Assembly (NCBI RefSeq): GCF_000307875.1 | Contig: NZ_AJLS01000124.1 | Location: 1 to 64,000 of the forward strand | Reading direction: 5' to 3' | DNA from: Neobacillus bataviensis LMG 21833 | GTDB lineage: Bacteria; Bacillota; Bacilli; Bacillales; Cytobacillaceae | Length of the DNA: 64,000 bases | Part shown: positions 7,496 to 16,235 of the stretch, in pieces | Numbering within the stretch: position 1 is the first letter of the stretch | Layout: every line of letters starts with the position of its first letter | Made by a program: the position numbers and the translations under genes | Notes under the pieces: model-generated | Seen by the model: only the letters and a program-made list of their open reading frames with translations | What the model was told of the DNA's origin: nothing | Database searches by the model: none

Positions 7496-7532
7496 AGACC
7501 TGCCACCTGATTCAAGGGACAGGTCTTTTTTT
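7496..7532 (+). terminator. terminator of the dead fabF copy
   Basis: AGACCTG (7496-7502) and CAGGTCT (7520-7526) form a stem followed by a run of eight T. It may now serve the convergent minus-strand gene only as a boundary. Confidence 0.7.
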
Positions 7533-7541
7533 AACCTTAAT

Positions 7542-8378
7542 CTAAGGGAGGAAATCTCCGATTTGTAAAAGGGTGAGGATAATTTCAAATATAATAAGAA
7601 TGACAATGATCCATTCGACGAATAGTCCCCTGATGGAATGGCTGATGGTTGAGAATCCATCCAATATTTTATAGAGAATTTCTGTTTTGCTTTTTAGGAT
7701 TATATAACGGTCGTTTAATTCAAAGAACTCCAGCATCTTGTCGTAAAATTCCCCTGCGGTGCTGCTTGTCCACGTAATGTCGGGTTTATCAAGAATCATA
7801 ATATAGGCAAGGGTGTTATACTCATGGCGGACGATTTTCGCGGTCGTTCGAGCCAGTTCCTTATTGCCGATTCTTAGCTTCCCTTTTTCCAGCCGGTTAA
7901 TCATCGTTTCAAGCTTATCATGGATTTTCCCGAGCTGTTCCTCCGTTTTCTCAAGGGCCACCGATTTTGCCAATACTGTAGAAATTAATTCGGGATAGAA
8001 ACTCTCATATTCAGGCACGACTACATATTCGTCCGTTAACTCGATTGTTTCGGTTTCGCTGAAATGAAGGTTGTAGTCATCGGTGAATCTTTCTGCATAG
8101 GTAAGGTCAATTTCAGGCTCGAAGGATTGGATATAGGCGAAAAGCCGCTGCACCTCATCAACGTGTGTGTGGTTAATGAAGACAAGGCTCCCAAATGAAA
8201 AAATAAGTACCGATTGAAAGTTGTCCACATTCTTACCGAGAATGGATGATAGAATATCACCTTTCAGGATTAATGGCTGTTCCCAGGTGAATTTTTTTGG
8301 AATGCTGCATTGAATGGCAATTTTGTTCAAATCAATTTCATTGGTAATCGCAAATGCTTTAAAGGTTATGGGGTTCAT
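7542..8378 (-). CDS. Rmd1/YagE (DUF155) family membrane-anchored protein
   Basis: This 278-residue protein has the DUF155/RMD1 layout: a mixed N-terminal domain ([20 protein letters not shown]), a central acidic stretch, a long helical region with [24 protein letters not shown] split by charged heptads (about 165-205), and a single C-terminal transmembrane helix ([17 protein letters not shown]). Eukaryotic members anchor mitochondrial ribosomes to the inner membrane; bacterial members are uncharacterised. ATG 8378 is preferred over an upstream in-frame ATG because GAGTGATAAT precedes it and homologous sequence begins there. It is monocistronic, convergent with the fabF remnant and divergent from the regulator at 8675. 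Confidence 0.75.
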   Translation of the reverse strand: MNPITFKAFAITNEIDLNKIAIQCSIPKKFTWEQPLILKGDILSSILGKNVDNFQSVLIFSFGSLVFINHTHVDEVQRLFAYIQSFEPEIDLTYAERFTDDYNLHFSETETIELTDEYVVVPEYESFYPELISTVLAKSVALEKTEEQLGKIHDKLETMINRLEKGKLRIGNKELARTTAKIVRHEYNTLAYIMILDKPDITWTSSTAGEFYDKMLEFFELNDRYIILKSKTEILYKILDGFSTISHSIRGLFVEWIIVILIIFEIILTLLQIGDFLP

Positions 8379-8674
8379 TATTATCACTCTTTTCGCAAAA
8401 GTGGTCTTTTTTCGATTGTATTCTGACCCTTCAAAAAACATGCTTGATGGAGAGAATCAAGGTCTTAGGCATATAAACTACTAAAGGAAATGAATTTGAT
8501 AGAGAATGTTTCGTAATATCATCCTGATAAACAAAGGGCTGGTGAAATGGAAATATTATTCCTCATTTGAAGAAATGTTTCTGATATACTAAAGTTATAA
8601 ACTTCAGAAAACTAAGACTAGTTCCTTATTGATCTATTTACATATTTTTCTTTAAAAAGAATTGAGGTGTTAGA

Positions 8675-10552
8675 ATGAGAATGAATGTTTCCGAAATAAG
8701 CCATTGCGAAGAAATAGCTTTGGATGATCGAAGAATCATTACCTCTTCATCGGCTTTTGGAATTCTTAGACAGCAACTAGTGAAGAATATCGGGATCGAT
8801 AGAATAAAGGGGTTCCTTTTTCATTATGGCTGGGAAATGGGCGTTAATGATGCGAAAGATGCTTTGAAAACGAATTTATCGTTACAAGAGTTAATAAAAG
8901 ATGGACCTATTCGGCATATTGAGAATGGCCATATTAGAGGGACACAGCATAACTGCACATACGAACTGGATGAGCAGCATAAAATTACCTATTTCTATTC
9001 AACAGGAACGTGGGTTGATTCCTATGAAGCTATCGAGCATATTAAGCGATTAGGGATATCTAAGACCCAAGTTTGTCATACATTGATTGGTTTTGCGAGT
9101 GGATTTATGTCGACGATTTTCGGAGAGAGGCTTCTGGCGAAGGAGGTAGCCTGCGTCGGGAAAGGTGATGATGTATGCCGCTGGGAGATTAAAAGACAAA
9201 TAGAATGGGAGGCAGAAGGGGAGAGTGATCTCCATTTTTACAATGAAACACCGATTGTAAAGGAATTGGAGTATACGTATGATCAATTGCTTGAACAAAA
9301 AAATGTCGTGATGCGTTTGGCGGATTTTCAACAAAAATTAACGGAAGAAATTATTAATGGGAGTCATTTGCAAACGATTGCTAATATGGTATATGACAAT
9401 TTGCGTATTCCCATTTTGATTGAGGATACAGATCATCGAACGATTGTATTTGCGGGTGTATCAGAGGAAAGATTTTTGGAACTGAAAGTAGATATGGATC
9501 AATTTATTCGAGAAAATGAGCAAAAGGATCAATTAGTGAAACATGCAAACCCGTTACCATTTAGTAAAAAGATTATTAAAACGGAAAATCAAGAGCGACT
9601 CATTACACCAATTCAGGTCCAAAAAGAGGTCTTAGGGTATTGTGCCTTTATATATGTGGATGCAGAAAAGGAAAAACATGAGGAGGACTACCTGCTTCTG
9701 GACCGCTTTGCTAATGCAGCTTCTCTTATTCTCTTAAATGAAAAGACAAGTTTCGAGTCTTTCGAAAGAATGAAGGGGAACTTTTTAGAACAAATAATAG
9801 AGGGAAAGCTTCCGAAAAGTGAAATAATCAAAAGAGGTAAGTTTATTGGGATAGATTTGGGGAAGCCTTTTTTTCTTGCGGTGATGGAATATAAGAAAAC
9901 ACAAGGCTCGCTTGAGGAAGAATTTCTATTACAAGAGCACCTATTTGAAACGACCTTCCGTTATTTTAATGGCAAAAAAGCAACGATATTAGCAGGCCAG
10001 TATGATGGAAACATCATCTTATTGCTGACCAATGACACTGTTAAAAATTCACCAATTACGGATGTCTTGAAAGAATTTCATGGGTATTTAATGCAAAGAT
10101 ACCCTCATGGCACTTTCAAATTTGGCATAAGTAATGTGAATAATGAAATTGAAAGCGCTGTAAAGGGTTATGAAGAGGCCGTGATTGCTTTGCGGCTGTC
10201 AGTTAGAAAAGAAATAGTTCCTTTCCAATCATTGGGCATTGTCGGGGTGCTGATTAACTCCAAAAATATGAATGGGATCAAAATGATTGCAGAACAGGAA
10301 CTAGGGCCTCTTTATAATACAGAGGAACCAAAAATAGTAGAACTTCTTAAGACGTTATACTTCTTTTTATTAAATGGAGGAAAACTGGAGCAGACGATGC
10401 AGGACCTTTCCTTGTCTATGAGCGGGTTAAGACACAGGATTAACAAGATTGAAAGTCTACTAGAAAAAGACCTTCGCGAACCGAATGAAATGCATCAATT
10501 ATTATTGATTATCAAATCTTTAATTGCTTTAGGGGAAATAGAAGTCGATTAA
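8675..10552 (+). CDS. XylR_N-V4R sensor fused to PucR-type HTH: aromatic-responsive regulator 1
   Basis: This 625-residue regulator probably senses an aromatic compound or pathway intermediate. Residues ~20-110 match the XylR N-terminal domain of DmpR/XylR/PoxR, and ~120-185 the V4R domain with its Cys cluster (VCHTL ... VACVGKGDDVCRWE). A short coiled coil (YDQLLEQKNVVMRLADFQQKL) split over 205-225 links to a GAF-like/PucR region. The C-terminus (about 555-615) is a PucR HTH_30 helix-turn-helix (LSLSMSGLRHRINKIE). The sigma-54 AAA+ domain that normally follows XylR_N-V4R is absent, so it should act on sigma-A promoters. A same-length paralogue lies at 27365. It is read toward module I. TTTCTGA (8578) and TTCAGAAA (8603) face each other in its promoter region and might be an autoregulatory site. 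Confidence 0.85.
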   Translation: MRMNVSEISHCEEIALDDRRIITSSSAFGILRQQLVKNIGIDRIKGFLFHYGWEMGVNDAKDALKTNLSLQELIKDGPIRHIENGHIRGTQHNCTYELDEQHKITYFYSTGTWVDSYEAIEHIKRLGISKTQVCHTLIGFASGFMSTIFGERLLAKEVACVGKGDDVCRWEIKRQIEWEAEGESDLHFYNETPIVKELEYTYDQLLEQKNVVMRLADFQQKLTEEIINGSHLQTIANMVYDNLRIPILIEDTDHRTIVFAGVSEERFLELKVDMDQFIRENEQKDQLVKHANPLPFSKKIIKTENQERLITPIQVQKEVLGYCAFIYVDAEKEKHEEDYLLLDRFANAASLILLNEKTSFESFERMKGNFLEQIIEGKLPKSEIIKRGKFIGIDLGKPFFLAVMEYKKTQGSLEEEFLLQEHLFETTFRYFNGKKATILAGQYDGNIILLLTNDTVKNSPITDVLKEFHGYLMQRYPHGTFKFGISNVNNEIESAVKGYEEAVIALRLSVRKEIVPFQSLGIVGVLINSKNMNGIKMIAEQELGPLYNTEEPKIVELLKTLYFFLLNGGKLEQTMQDLSLSMSGLRHRINKIESLLEKDLREPNEMHQLLLIIKSLIALGEIEVD

Positions 10553-10566
10553 TCATAATAGATGTC

Positions 10567-10601
10567 AAGACCAGCTAGCCAGTTAGTCAGCCTGGTTTTT
10601 T
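10567..10601 (+). terminator. terminator after regulator 1
   Basis: AAGACCAG and CTGGTTTT arms flank a 17-nt centre, followed by seven T. The stem is short but the T-run is good. It opens the 439-bp gap before the next gene. Confidence 0.55.
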
Positions 10602-10672
10602 TGGAAGATTAAAAAGTATAAGTTTTAGGCCTACCACAGTCCATATGACCGTGGTATTTTCAATTCTTTTTA

Positions 10673-10747
10673 GCCTCAGCTGCTATTATTGGAGTAGGAT
10701 TTGGATCCATGAGCACTATCCTACAAGCTATGGCTGTAAGATCAACA
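10673..10747 (+). pseudogene. remnant of an MFS transporter C-terminal helix
   Basis: One frame reads ASAAIIGVGFGSMSTILQ followed by AMAVRST, closely resembling the GxGFGS...LQAxAV segment of major facilitator exporters. No start and no flanking transporter sequence remain. This is a decayed fragment in the gap before module I. Confidence 0.4.
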
Positions 10748-10775
10748 TTTTATTTTAAAAAGTTTTCAGAAAATA

Positions 10776-10804
10776 TTGACACATCCAAACTAATATATTA
10801 GTAT
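10776..10804 (+). promoter_or_regulatory. sigma-A promoter with ACTAATATATTAGT operator, module I
   Basis: TTGACA (10776-10781), a 17-bp spacer and TAGTAT (10799-10804). A perfect 14-bp palindrome, ACTAATATATTAGT (10789-10802), covers the spacer and -10 box, the classic place for a repressor. The same core occurs at 13342 and 14512. It drives the hydrolase/hydroxylase/dioxygenase genes. Confidence 0.75.
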
Positions 10805-10853
10805 GTTAGTAACGTCAGCATAGTGAATATATTGTAAATTAAAAACCTTTTTA

Positions 10854-10961
10854 AAGGAGCGTGAAAATTTTACAGTAATAAAAAGTGTTGAAGTAAAGAG
10901 TGGAAAAACAGAGAATAATCGTCTATTAGTTGCTGGAATGGATAAGCAACATTGGGTTTAA
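10854..10961 (+). other. leader with ribosome site and short open fragment, possible gene remnant
   Basis: AAAGGAGCG is followed by an open frame of about 35 codons without a usable start, containing TVIKSVEVKSGKTENN and GMDKQHWV and ending at TAA 10959-10961. It looks like the start of a gene that lost its initiation codon by a small deletion, but I recognise no family. It lies in the transcribed leader of module I. Confidence 0.3.
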
Positions 10962-10991
10962 TTTTTACTATAAATGAAAGAAGGAATAAAA

Positions 10992-11858
10992 ATGTCAAAA
11001 TATGATGTGAGTATTTGGAATGAGTTATCTGGAATTTCCGTCAAGCAATATTTTATAGATGCAGATGGGGTAAATACACGGATTGTTGAAGCAGGAGAAG
11101 GTGAACCACTGATATTATTGCATGGTATTGGCGGTCATGTTGAAGCGTATGCAAGAAACATTAAAAGTTTAAGTAAACATTTTCGCGTCATTGCGCTGGA
11201 TATGCTTGGGCATGGATACACAGAAAAGCCTAACTTTCCATATACCATAAAAGTGTATAGTGATCATTTGTTGTCTGTGATTAAAGCGCTCTCATTTGAT
11301 AAGGTACACCTATCCGGTGAATCTCTAGGGGGATGGATGTCTGCTTGGTTCGCTGCACGTCACCCGGAATACGTAAAAACACTTTTATTAAATACACCGG
11401 GGAATATTAAGGCAAAACCAGAAGTGATGAAAAAACTTAAAGAGTCTACCTTAAAGGCAGTATTGGAAGCAAACTATGAAACTGTCCGATCAAGACTAGA
11501 GTTTTTATTTTATGATAAAAACTTTGTTACTGATGAATTAGTGGAAACCCGATATAAAATTTATACACAGCCGGAATTTAAAGAAGCAGTGCACAATATC
11601 GTTGTTTTACAAGAGTGGGAAGTACGAAAAAATTATACATGGGAACCAGAGTGGACACACAAAATTACAGCACCTACGCTTATCTTAATGTCTGATCATG
11701 ATCCAACGGCAACCGTAGAAGATGCAGAATATCTTCAACAGCTTATTCCTAACAGTAAACTCCAAATTATTACCGATGCTGGGCACTGGCCACAGTGGGA
11801 AAAGCCAGAAGAATTTAATGAAATTCAAGTAAAATTTGCTAAAGGAGTGCTTGTGTAA
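10992..11858 (+). CDS. alpha/beta hydrolase, meta-cleavage product hydrolase type (module I)
   Basis: This is a predicted C-C bond hydrolase acting on the ring-fission product of an extradiol dioxygenase, releasing 2-hydroxypenta-2,4-dienoate (or analogue) and a carboxylic acid. The catalytic triad is visible: Ser111 in GESLGG, Asp235 or Asp237 in SDHDPTA, and His265 in DAGHWPQWE; the oxyanion loop is HGIGG (44-48). At 288 residues it is normal for the DmpD/BphD/MhpC group. ATG 10992 is chosen over 10974 because AGAAGGA lies 6 nt before it. Its stop overlaps the next start (TAATG). It is clearly paralogous to the hydrolase at 24550, sharing long runs such as TPGN, STLKAVLEANYE and RYKIYTQP. 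Confidence 0.85.
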   Translation: MSKYDVSIWNELSGISVKQYFIDADGVNTRIVEAGEGEPLILLHGIGGHVEAYARNIKSLSKHFRVIALDMLGHGYTEKPNFPYTIKVYSDHLLSVIKALSFDKVHLSGESLGGWMSAWFAARHPEYVKTLLLNTPGNIKAKPEVMKKLKESTLKAVLEANYETVRSRLEFLFYDKNFVTDELVETRYKIYTQPEFKEAVHNIVVLQEWEVRKNYTWEPEWTHKITAPTLILMSDHDPTATVEDAEYLQQLIPNSKLQIITDAGHWPQWEKPEEFNEIQVKFAKGVLV

Positions 11859-13324
11859 TGGCGGCAATTAAAGGAAAAGATTATCTAAGTCGTTTAAAAA
11901 ATACCCCTCCTGAAACGTGGCTGGGGGATGAAAAAATTATTGATCCTACATCCCATCCACTTGTTGCTTCGCCAGCTAAATCTATCGCGAAACTTTATGA
12001 TTTGCAGTGGGATGATGATAAAAAGGATTATATGTTGTATACGGATCCAATTACAGGTGAATTAGAAGGAACACAATTTTTGGTACCACGATCAAAGGAA
12101 GAATTGAAAAAAAGAGGCCAAATGCATTTGGAATGGGCGAAAGCATCTTACGGGTTTATGGGTCGTTCAACTGATTTTATGAGCGCACAGCTTTTAGGCT
12201 GGTACTCCAATGCTGAATTTTTCGGTAAGTTCGCAGATAATGTTAGAGAGTATTTCCGCTATGTTCAGAAAAACGATTTATTTCTAACGCACGTACTTAT
12301 TAATCCGCAAGTGGATCGAAGTCAGCCGCCGTCCAAGCAGCCAGATGAATTTACTTATCTAGGTGTTGTAAAAGAAACGGAAGATGGAATCATTGTAAGA
12401 GGGGCAAAAATGATGGCGACTGCTGGGCCTTATGCAGATGAAGTTCTCGTCTTTCCGTTTGCAAATCAAAAAATGGATATCGAAGATTATAAGTATGCTA
12501 TCTCATTTGCAGTTCCAATGTCTGCACCTGGATTAAGATGTATAGCCAGGGAGTCATATGTGAAGGAATCTCAAATGGATTATCCTTTAGCTAGTCAATT
12601 TGATGAGCTTGATGGTATTTTAGTTTTTGATGATGTGTTTGTACCGTGGAACCGGGTGTTTATTTATCAGGAACCGGAGAAAGTAAATCAAGTTCTAAAT
12701 TATACGAGCCTTTTTACAGGCCACCAATCCACTATTCGCTTAATGACAAAGCTTCAATTTGTAGCTGGTCTTGCCATGAAGGCAACAGAAGTTATTAATA
12801 CAAATGTCTTCCCTCAAGTGCAAGATTTAATGGGAGAAATAACGACGTATATTGAATTATGTAGAGCTGCCATTACGGCTGCAGAAGAAGGAGCGAAACC
12901 AAATGAACAAGGAATTTATATTCCTGACTTCAGACCTTTAAGTGCCATTCGGAACTCCGGAAATCGCTGGTACCCACGTTCACGAGAAATTCTCCAAATC
13001 ATTTTAGCTGGAGGATTGATGTATCAGCCTGCTTCATTTAGTGTTTTCGACAGCCCAATTAAGGAAGATATTGAAAAGTATTTTAGAGGAGCAGATATTT
13101 CAGCTAAGGAAAAAATTCAAATTTACAAAATTGCAAATGAATTGGCTGTGTCCAGCTTTGGTTCACGTCATGAGCTGTATGAACGATACTATGCAGGTGA
13201 TCCGTTGTTTTTAAGAATTAATTCCCAGTATAAAAAATATGACAAAACAGAATGTTACTCTCTCGTGGATCAGTTAATAAACCAAATTAGTACAGACACA
13301 AAAGTGTTAGCAAATAAATCTTGA
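11858..13324 (+). CDS. HpaB-family FADH2-dependent aromatic hydroxylase, oxygenase component
   Basis: This 488-residue protein belongs to the 4-hydroxyphenylacetate 3-hydroxylase (HpaB/PvcC/TftD) family: large acyl-CoA dehydrogenase-like flavin monooxygenases that ortho-hydroxylate phenols using free reduced FAD. Typical segments are FLTHVLINPQVDRS, the ATAGPYADEVLV loop, DDVFVPWNRVF and the helical C-terminal flavin region (FTGHQSTIRLMTKLQF). It needs a separate flavin reductase; none is in this module, so the reductase at 22186 is the local candidate. It is coupled to the hydrolase by a 1-bp overlap and followed by an extradiol dioxygenase, so a catechol product is expected. The exact phenol is unknown. 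Confidence 0.88.
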   Translation: MAAIKGKDYLSRLKNTPPETWLGDEKIIDPTSHPLVASPAKSIAKLYDLQWDDDKKDYMLYTDPITGELEGTQFLVPRSKEELKKRGQMHLEWAKASYGFMGRSTDFMSAQLLGWYSNAEFFGKFADNVREYFRYVQKNDLFLTHVLINPQVDRSQPPSKQPDEFTYLGVVKETEDGIIVRGAKMMATAGPYADEVLVFPFANQKMDIEDYKYAISFAVPMSAPGLRCIARESYVKESQMDYPLASQFDELDGILVFDDVFVPWNRVFIYQEPEKVNQVLNYTSLFTGHQSTIRLMTKLQFVAGLAMKATEVINTNVFPQVQDLMGEITTYIELCRAAITAAEEGAKPNEQGIYIPDFRPLSAIRNSGNRWYPRSREILQIILAGGLMYQPASFSVFDSPIKEDIEKYFRGADISAKEKIQIYKIANELAVSSFGSRHELYERYYAGDPLFLRINSQYKKYDKTECYSLVDQLINQISTDTKVLANKS

Positions 13325-13341
13325 GCATTTTTATCTTTAAA

Positions 13342-13353
13342 CTAATATATTAG
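13342..13353. promoter_or_regulatory. CTAATATATTAG palindrome between hydroxylase and dioxygenase genes
   Basis: This 12-bp perfect palindrome is identical to the core of the operators at 10790 and 14512. It lies 39 bp before the dioxygenase start. A weak promoter (TTGAGC 13321-13326, TAATAT 13343-13348) would overlap it, so the dioxygenase may have an internal promoter under the same control. Confidence 0.55.
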
Positions 13354-13392
13354 AATTTCAATAAATCGCGATACTTTAAGGAGAGGTATAGA

Positions 13393-14349
13393 ATGATTTT
13401 ACGATTGGGGCAAATTGAACTTTTCGTAACGGATTTAGATAAATCAAAGGAATTTTATGTAGATGTCCTTGGATTTATTGAAGTGGAGAGAACAAAGGAA
13501 AGTTTGTATTTAAGAGCTATTGATGAGTTTGATAGGTATACCCTTATCTTGACCAAAAAACCAAAGGCAGCCTTGGGTAGTTTTGGATTAAGAGTGTCAA
13601 GTCCTGAATATCTTGAGGTATTGAAAAAGAAACATGAAGGGTTAGGAATTAAAACGGAATATTGTTTAGAAAGTCCACACCCTGGCAAGGGTCCTACTTT
13701 AAAAGTTGAGGAACCAAATGGTTTCCCAGTTGAATTCTATCATTCTATGGAACAAATTCAGGTAGGGAATCCAAATGGTGGTGTGGACGCATTACCAATG
13801 CGTCATTCTCATCTTTTTAAAGGAATTCCGCCAATTTGTATTGATCACGTTAATTTACGAGTGCCAAATGTCGATAAGGCATTAGAATATTGGACAGAAA
13901 TTGGATTTAGTATTTCTGAATTTGTTCGCGGAGACGATGGAAAATTTGCTGCATGGACAAGAGCCAAAACTTCGACCCATGATGTAGCCCTAGTGAAACA
14001 TCAAAAAGCCTCTCTTCATCATATTGCGTATATTGTCGATGGTGTTTCAGGTGTTGTTCGAACAGCGGATCTGCTGGCAGATGCCGGGTACCGTGATTCG
14101 ATTGAATATGGCCCTGGTAGACATGGAGTAACCAATGCATTCTTCCTATATGTTAGGGATCCGGATGGTCATCGGGTCGAAATCTATTCGGGAGATTATA
14201 AAAGGGATACGGATCTACCTCCAATCGGGTGGACAAAAGAAGAGTATGACGAAAAAGGAAGATTGTGGTGGGGTCCAACAGTACCGGAACGCTTCTTTGA
14301 GACAACACCACTTAATTCAGCATGGCTTAATTCTGTTACTCATAAGTAA
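13393..14349 (+). CDS. extradiol (VOC-type) catechol 2,3-dioxygenase (module I)
   Basis: This is a two-domain vicinal-oxygen-chelate dioxygenase, 318 residues, predicted to open a catechol ring next to the hydroxyls. The second domain carries the iron ligands: His152 (CIDHVNLR), His210 (SLHHIAY) and Glu263 (HRVEIYS), with GRHGVTNAF and YVRDPDGHR around them. The N-terminal domain is the usual catalytically inactive repeat. It resembles homoprotocatechuate 2,3-dioxygenase more than XylE, fitting an HpaB-type hydroxylase upstream. AAGGAGAGG lies before ATG 13393. A strong hairpin follows the gene, closing module I. Confidence 0.88.
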   Translation: MILRLGQIELFVTDLDKSKEFYVDVLGFIEVERTKESLYLRAIDEFDRYTLILTKKPKAALGSFGLRVSSPEYLEVLKKKHEGLGIKTEYCLESPHPGKGPTLKVEEPNGFPVEFYHSMEQIQVGNPNGGVDALPMRHSHLFKGIPPICIDHVNLRVPNVDKALEYWTEIGFSISEFVRGDDGKFAAWTRAKTSTHDVALVKHQKASLHHIAYIVDGVSGVVRTADLLADAGYRDSIEYGPGRHGVTNAFFLYVRDPDGHRVEIYSGDYKRDTDLPPIGWTKEEYDEKGRLWWGPTVPERFFETTPLNSAWLNSVTHK

Positions 14350-14361
14350 TGGAAGAAGAAT

Positions 14362-14397
14362 GAAGACCACTCCACATAAAGCATTGGAGTGGTCTTC
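14362..14397. terminator. hairpin after module I, no T-run
   Basis: Perfect 13-bp arms (14362-14374 and 14385-14397) around a 10-nt loop. There is no U tract afterwards, so it may be an mRNA 3'-end stabiliser or a factor-assisted terminator. Confidence 0.65.
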
Positions 14398-14497
14398 CAG
14401 CAATAAAATTAATGGGATTTTATATTTTATTGTGATAAAAGGGATTCAATCTAAATTGGACATTCACTTTATAAATTTACAAATTTTTCAGAATATA

Positions 14498-14531
14498 TTG
14501 ACACACATATACTAATATATTAGTATATGTG
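14498..14531 (+). promoter_or_regulatory. sigma-A promoter with perfect 28-bp palindromic operator, liv-type operon
   Basis: TTGACA (14498-14503), 17-bp spacer, TAGTAT (14521-14526). A perfect 28-bp palindrome (14504-14531; centre ACTAATATATTAGT) starts right after the -35 box and covers the -10 box. Spacing and -10 sequence match the module I promoter at 10776, and TTTTCAGAA-like sequence lies just upstream in both cases, so the two operons appear co-regulated. Confidence 0.8.
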
Positions 14532-14880
14532 ATGTAATCAAATTAATAAGGTTTGTATAGTGATTATGTTGTATTAAATGTTGAAAGGGGGAAAGAACTA
14601 TAATTCTATTTTCAAATTAAGATTATATTGCTCGACAGATTATTCCCAAGGTATCATAAAAGCGGAATGTTGCTATTTTGAAAGAATCCCTTAAAAACAA
14701 TCTTAGCCATGGGAACAATTCATACATTCCTCATAACTATTCTACATCCTTGATAAAATTGGAAGGGTTTACAATGGGATTTTCAGTTTAGAATTTGAAC
14801 TAAAAACAACCGCAATCTTCCCACCACATCGTGCTTTACCCAAATTAACACTTTACAGAATAAATTTTTACCATTCTAAT
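14532..14880 (+). other. long untranslated leader, no recognised gene
   Basis: About 350 bp separate the promoter from the binding-protein gene. A GGGGGAAAG ribosome-like site near 14587 is not followed by a convincing start. The only open stretch (KESLKNNLSHGNNSY ... MGFSV near 14690-14790) matches nothing I recognise. It may be a decayed gene or a regulatory leader. Confidence 0.3.
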
Positions 14881-14897
14881 CTACGAGGGGTTTTATA

Positions 14898-16160
14898 ATG
14901 AAAAAGTTCTTAACCTTACATTTCTTGCTTGCATTCCTTTTAGTAATATCGGGATGTTCAAGTAATTCTTCTTCAAACTCAGCAAGTTCTGGAAGCGCTT
15001 CAAAGAACGATAAAGGAAATTATGTACAAGGGGTAACGAAAGATGAAATTCTTATAGGTCATATAGGACCGCAGTCTGGTCCTGCAGCAACATTTGACAA
15101 TATGAGAAAAGGAATTGAAACATACTTTAAATATGTGAACGAAAATGGTGGAGTAGATGGGCGAAAGTTAAAGCTGATTGCTTATGATGATCAATACCAG
15201 CCTGCTAAAGCTGTTCAATTGGCTAAGCGTCTTGTTGAGGAAGATAAGGTATTTACAATGCTGGGACCTGTCGGAACAGCCAGCAATCTAGCCGCGTTAA
15301 ACTACTATAAACAAAAGGGAATACCGATAACAATGATTGCTTCTGGAGCAAAGCCATTTGTGGAGCCACTCATTCCAAACGTCTTGGGGCAGCACCCAGT
15401 TAACTATGGTATAGAAGGAAAAGTCTTTCTCAATTATGCCGTCGAAAAGCTGGGAGCTAAAAAGATAGCGATTGCCTACCAGAATGATGATTTAGGTAAG
15501 GAAGGGTATGAGGCCGTTAAGAATTCAATTAAAGAGTATAAAGGGGTAGAAGTTGTTGCTGAGGTGAATTTCCAAACCAGTGATGTGGAATTAAGCTCTC
15601 AAGCTAAGAAACTTCAAGAATCAAACCCAGATGTGATTATGGACTTTTCCACACCCTCTCCAGCAGCAAATCTCAAGAAAGCAATGTATAAAATTGGCTT
15701 AAAAGATATTCCTTACATGGTTACGTATGTAGGGGGAGGAGATACTAATTTATTTAATCTCGCTGGTAAAGAGGTTTGGAATGGGACTATATCAAGTAAT
15801 ATACTTGTGGATCCTGAACAGTCTGCTGATGATAAAAGCGCTAAATTATACGAAGAACGTTTCAGTAAAGATTGGCCGGATGCCCCGGTGATTGGCTATG
15901 GCCAGTTAGGATGGGCAGAGGCAGAGGTTCTTGTTGAAGCGTTAAAGCGTACAGGGAAAGATTTAACATGGAAGAAATATTTAGACTCCTTTTACACTTT
16001 TGACAAGTGGAAGGGTTCTATGTTTGTAGATGTATCTTTCTCTAAAGAAAATCATCATGGTCTTACTTCGTTGTTTATGACAAAAGCAGAAGATGGAAAA
16101 ATCCAGCCAATATCTGATGTTATTTCCTTTGACCCGGTAACGGGGAAAATCACCTATTAG
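14898..16160 (+). CDS. LivJ-type ABC substrate-binding lipoprotein, probable aromatic-acid binder
   Basis: This is the extracellular receptor of a hydrophobic/branched-chain amino acid-type (HAAT) importer. A lipoprotein signal ends VISGC (Cys20), followed by a Ser/Asn-rich tether. The Peripla_BP_6 fold shows in ILIGHIGPQSGPAA, KLIAYDDQYQPAKAVQLA split over ~90-110, and the interdomain segment TMLGPVGTASNLAALNYY. It is 420 residues. Several HAAT receptors bind benzoate-like acids rather than amino acids, and this one shares an operator with module I. Aromatic uptake is therefore a reasonable inference, not proven. It is first of five co-directional transporter genes. Confidence 0.8.
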   Translation: MKKFLTLHFLLAFLLVISGCSSNSSSNSASSGSASKNDKGNYVQGVTKDEILIGHIGPQSGPAATFDNMRKGIETYFKYVNENGGVDGRKLKLIAYDDQYQPAKAVQLAKRLVEEDKVFTMLGPVGTASNLAALNYYKQKGIPITMIASGAKPFVEPLIPNVLGQHPVNYGIEGKVFLNYAVEKLGAKKIAIAYQNDDLGKEGYEAVKNSIKEYKGVEVVAEVNFQTSDVELSSQAKKLQESNPDVIMDFSTPSPAANLKKAMYKIGLKDIPYMVTYVGGGDTNLFNLAGKEVWNGTISSNILVDPEQSADDKSAKLYEERFSKDWPDAPVIGYGQLGWAEAEVLVEALKRTGKDLTWKKYLDSFYTFDKWKGSMFVDVSFSKENHHGLTSLFMTKAEDGKIQPISDVISFDPVTGKITY

Positions 16161-16235
16161 CATAACCCGGAAAGAGCAGGAATGGTACCTCATTCCTGTT
16201 TCTTTCTAAATATAGCCAACAAGGGAGGGATTTAT

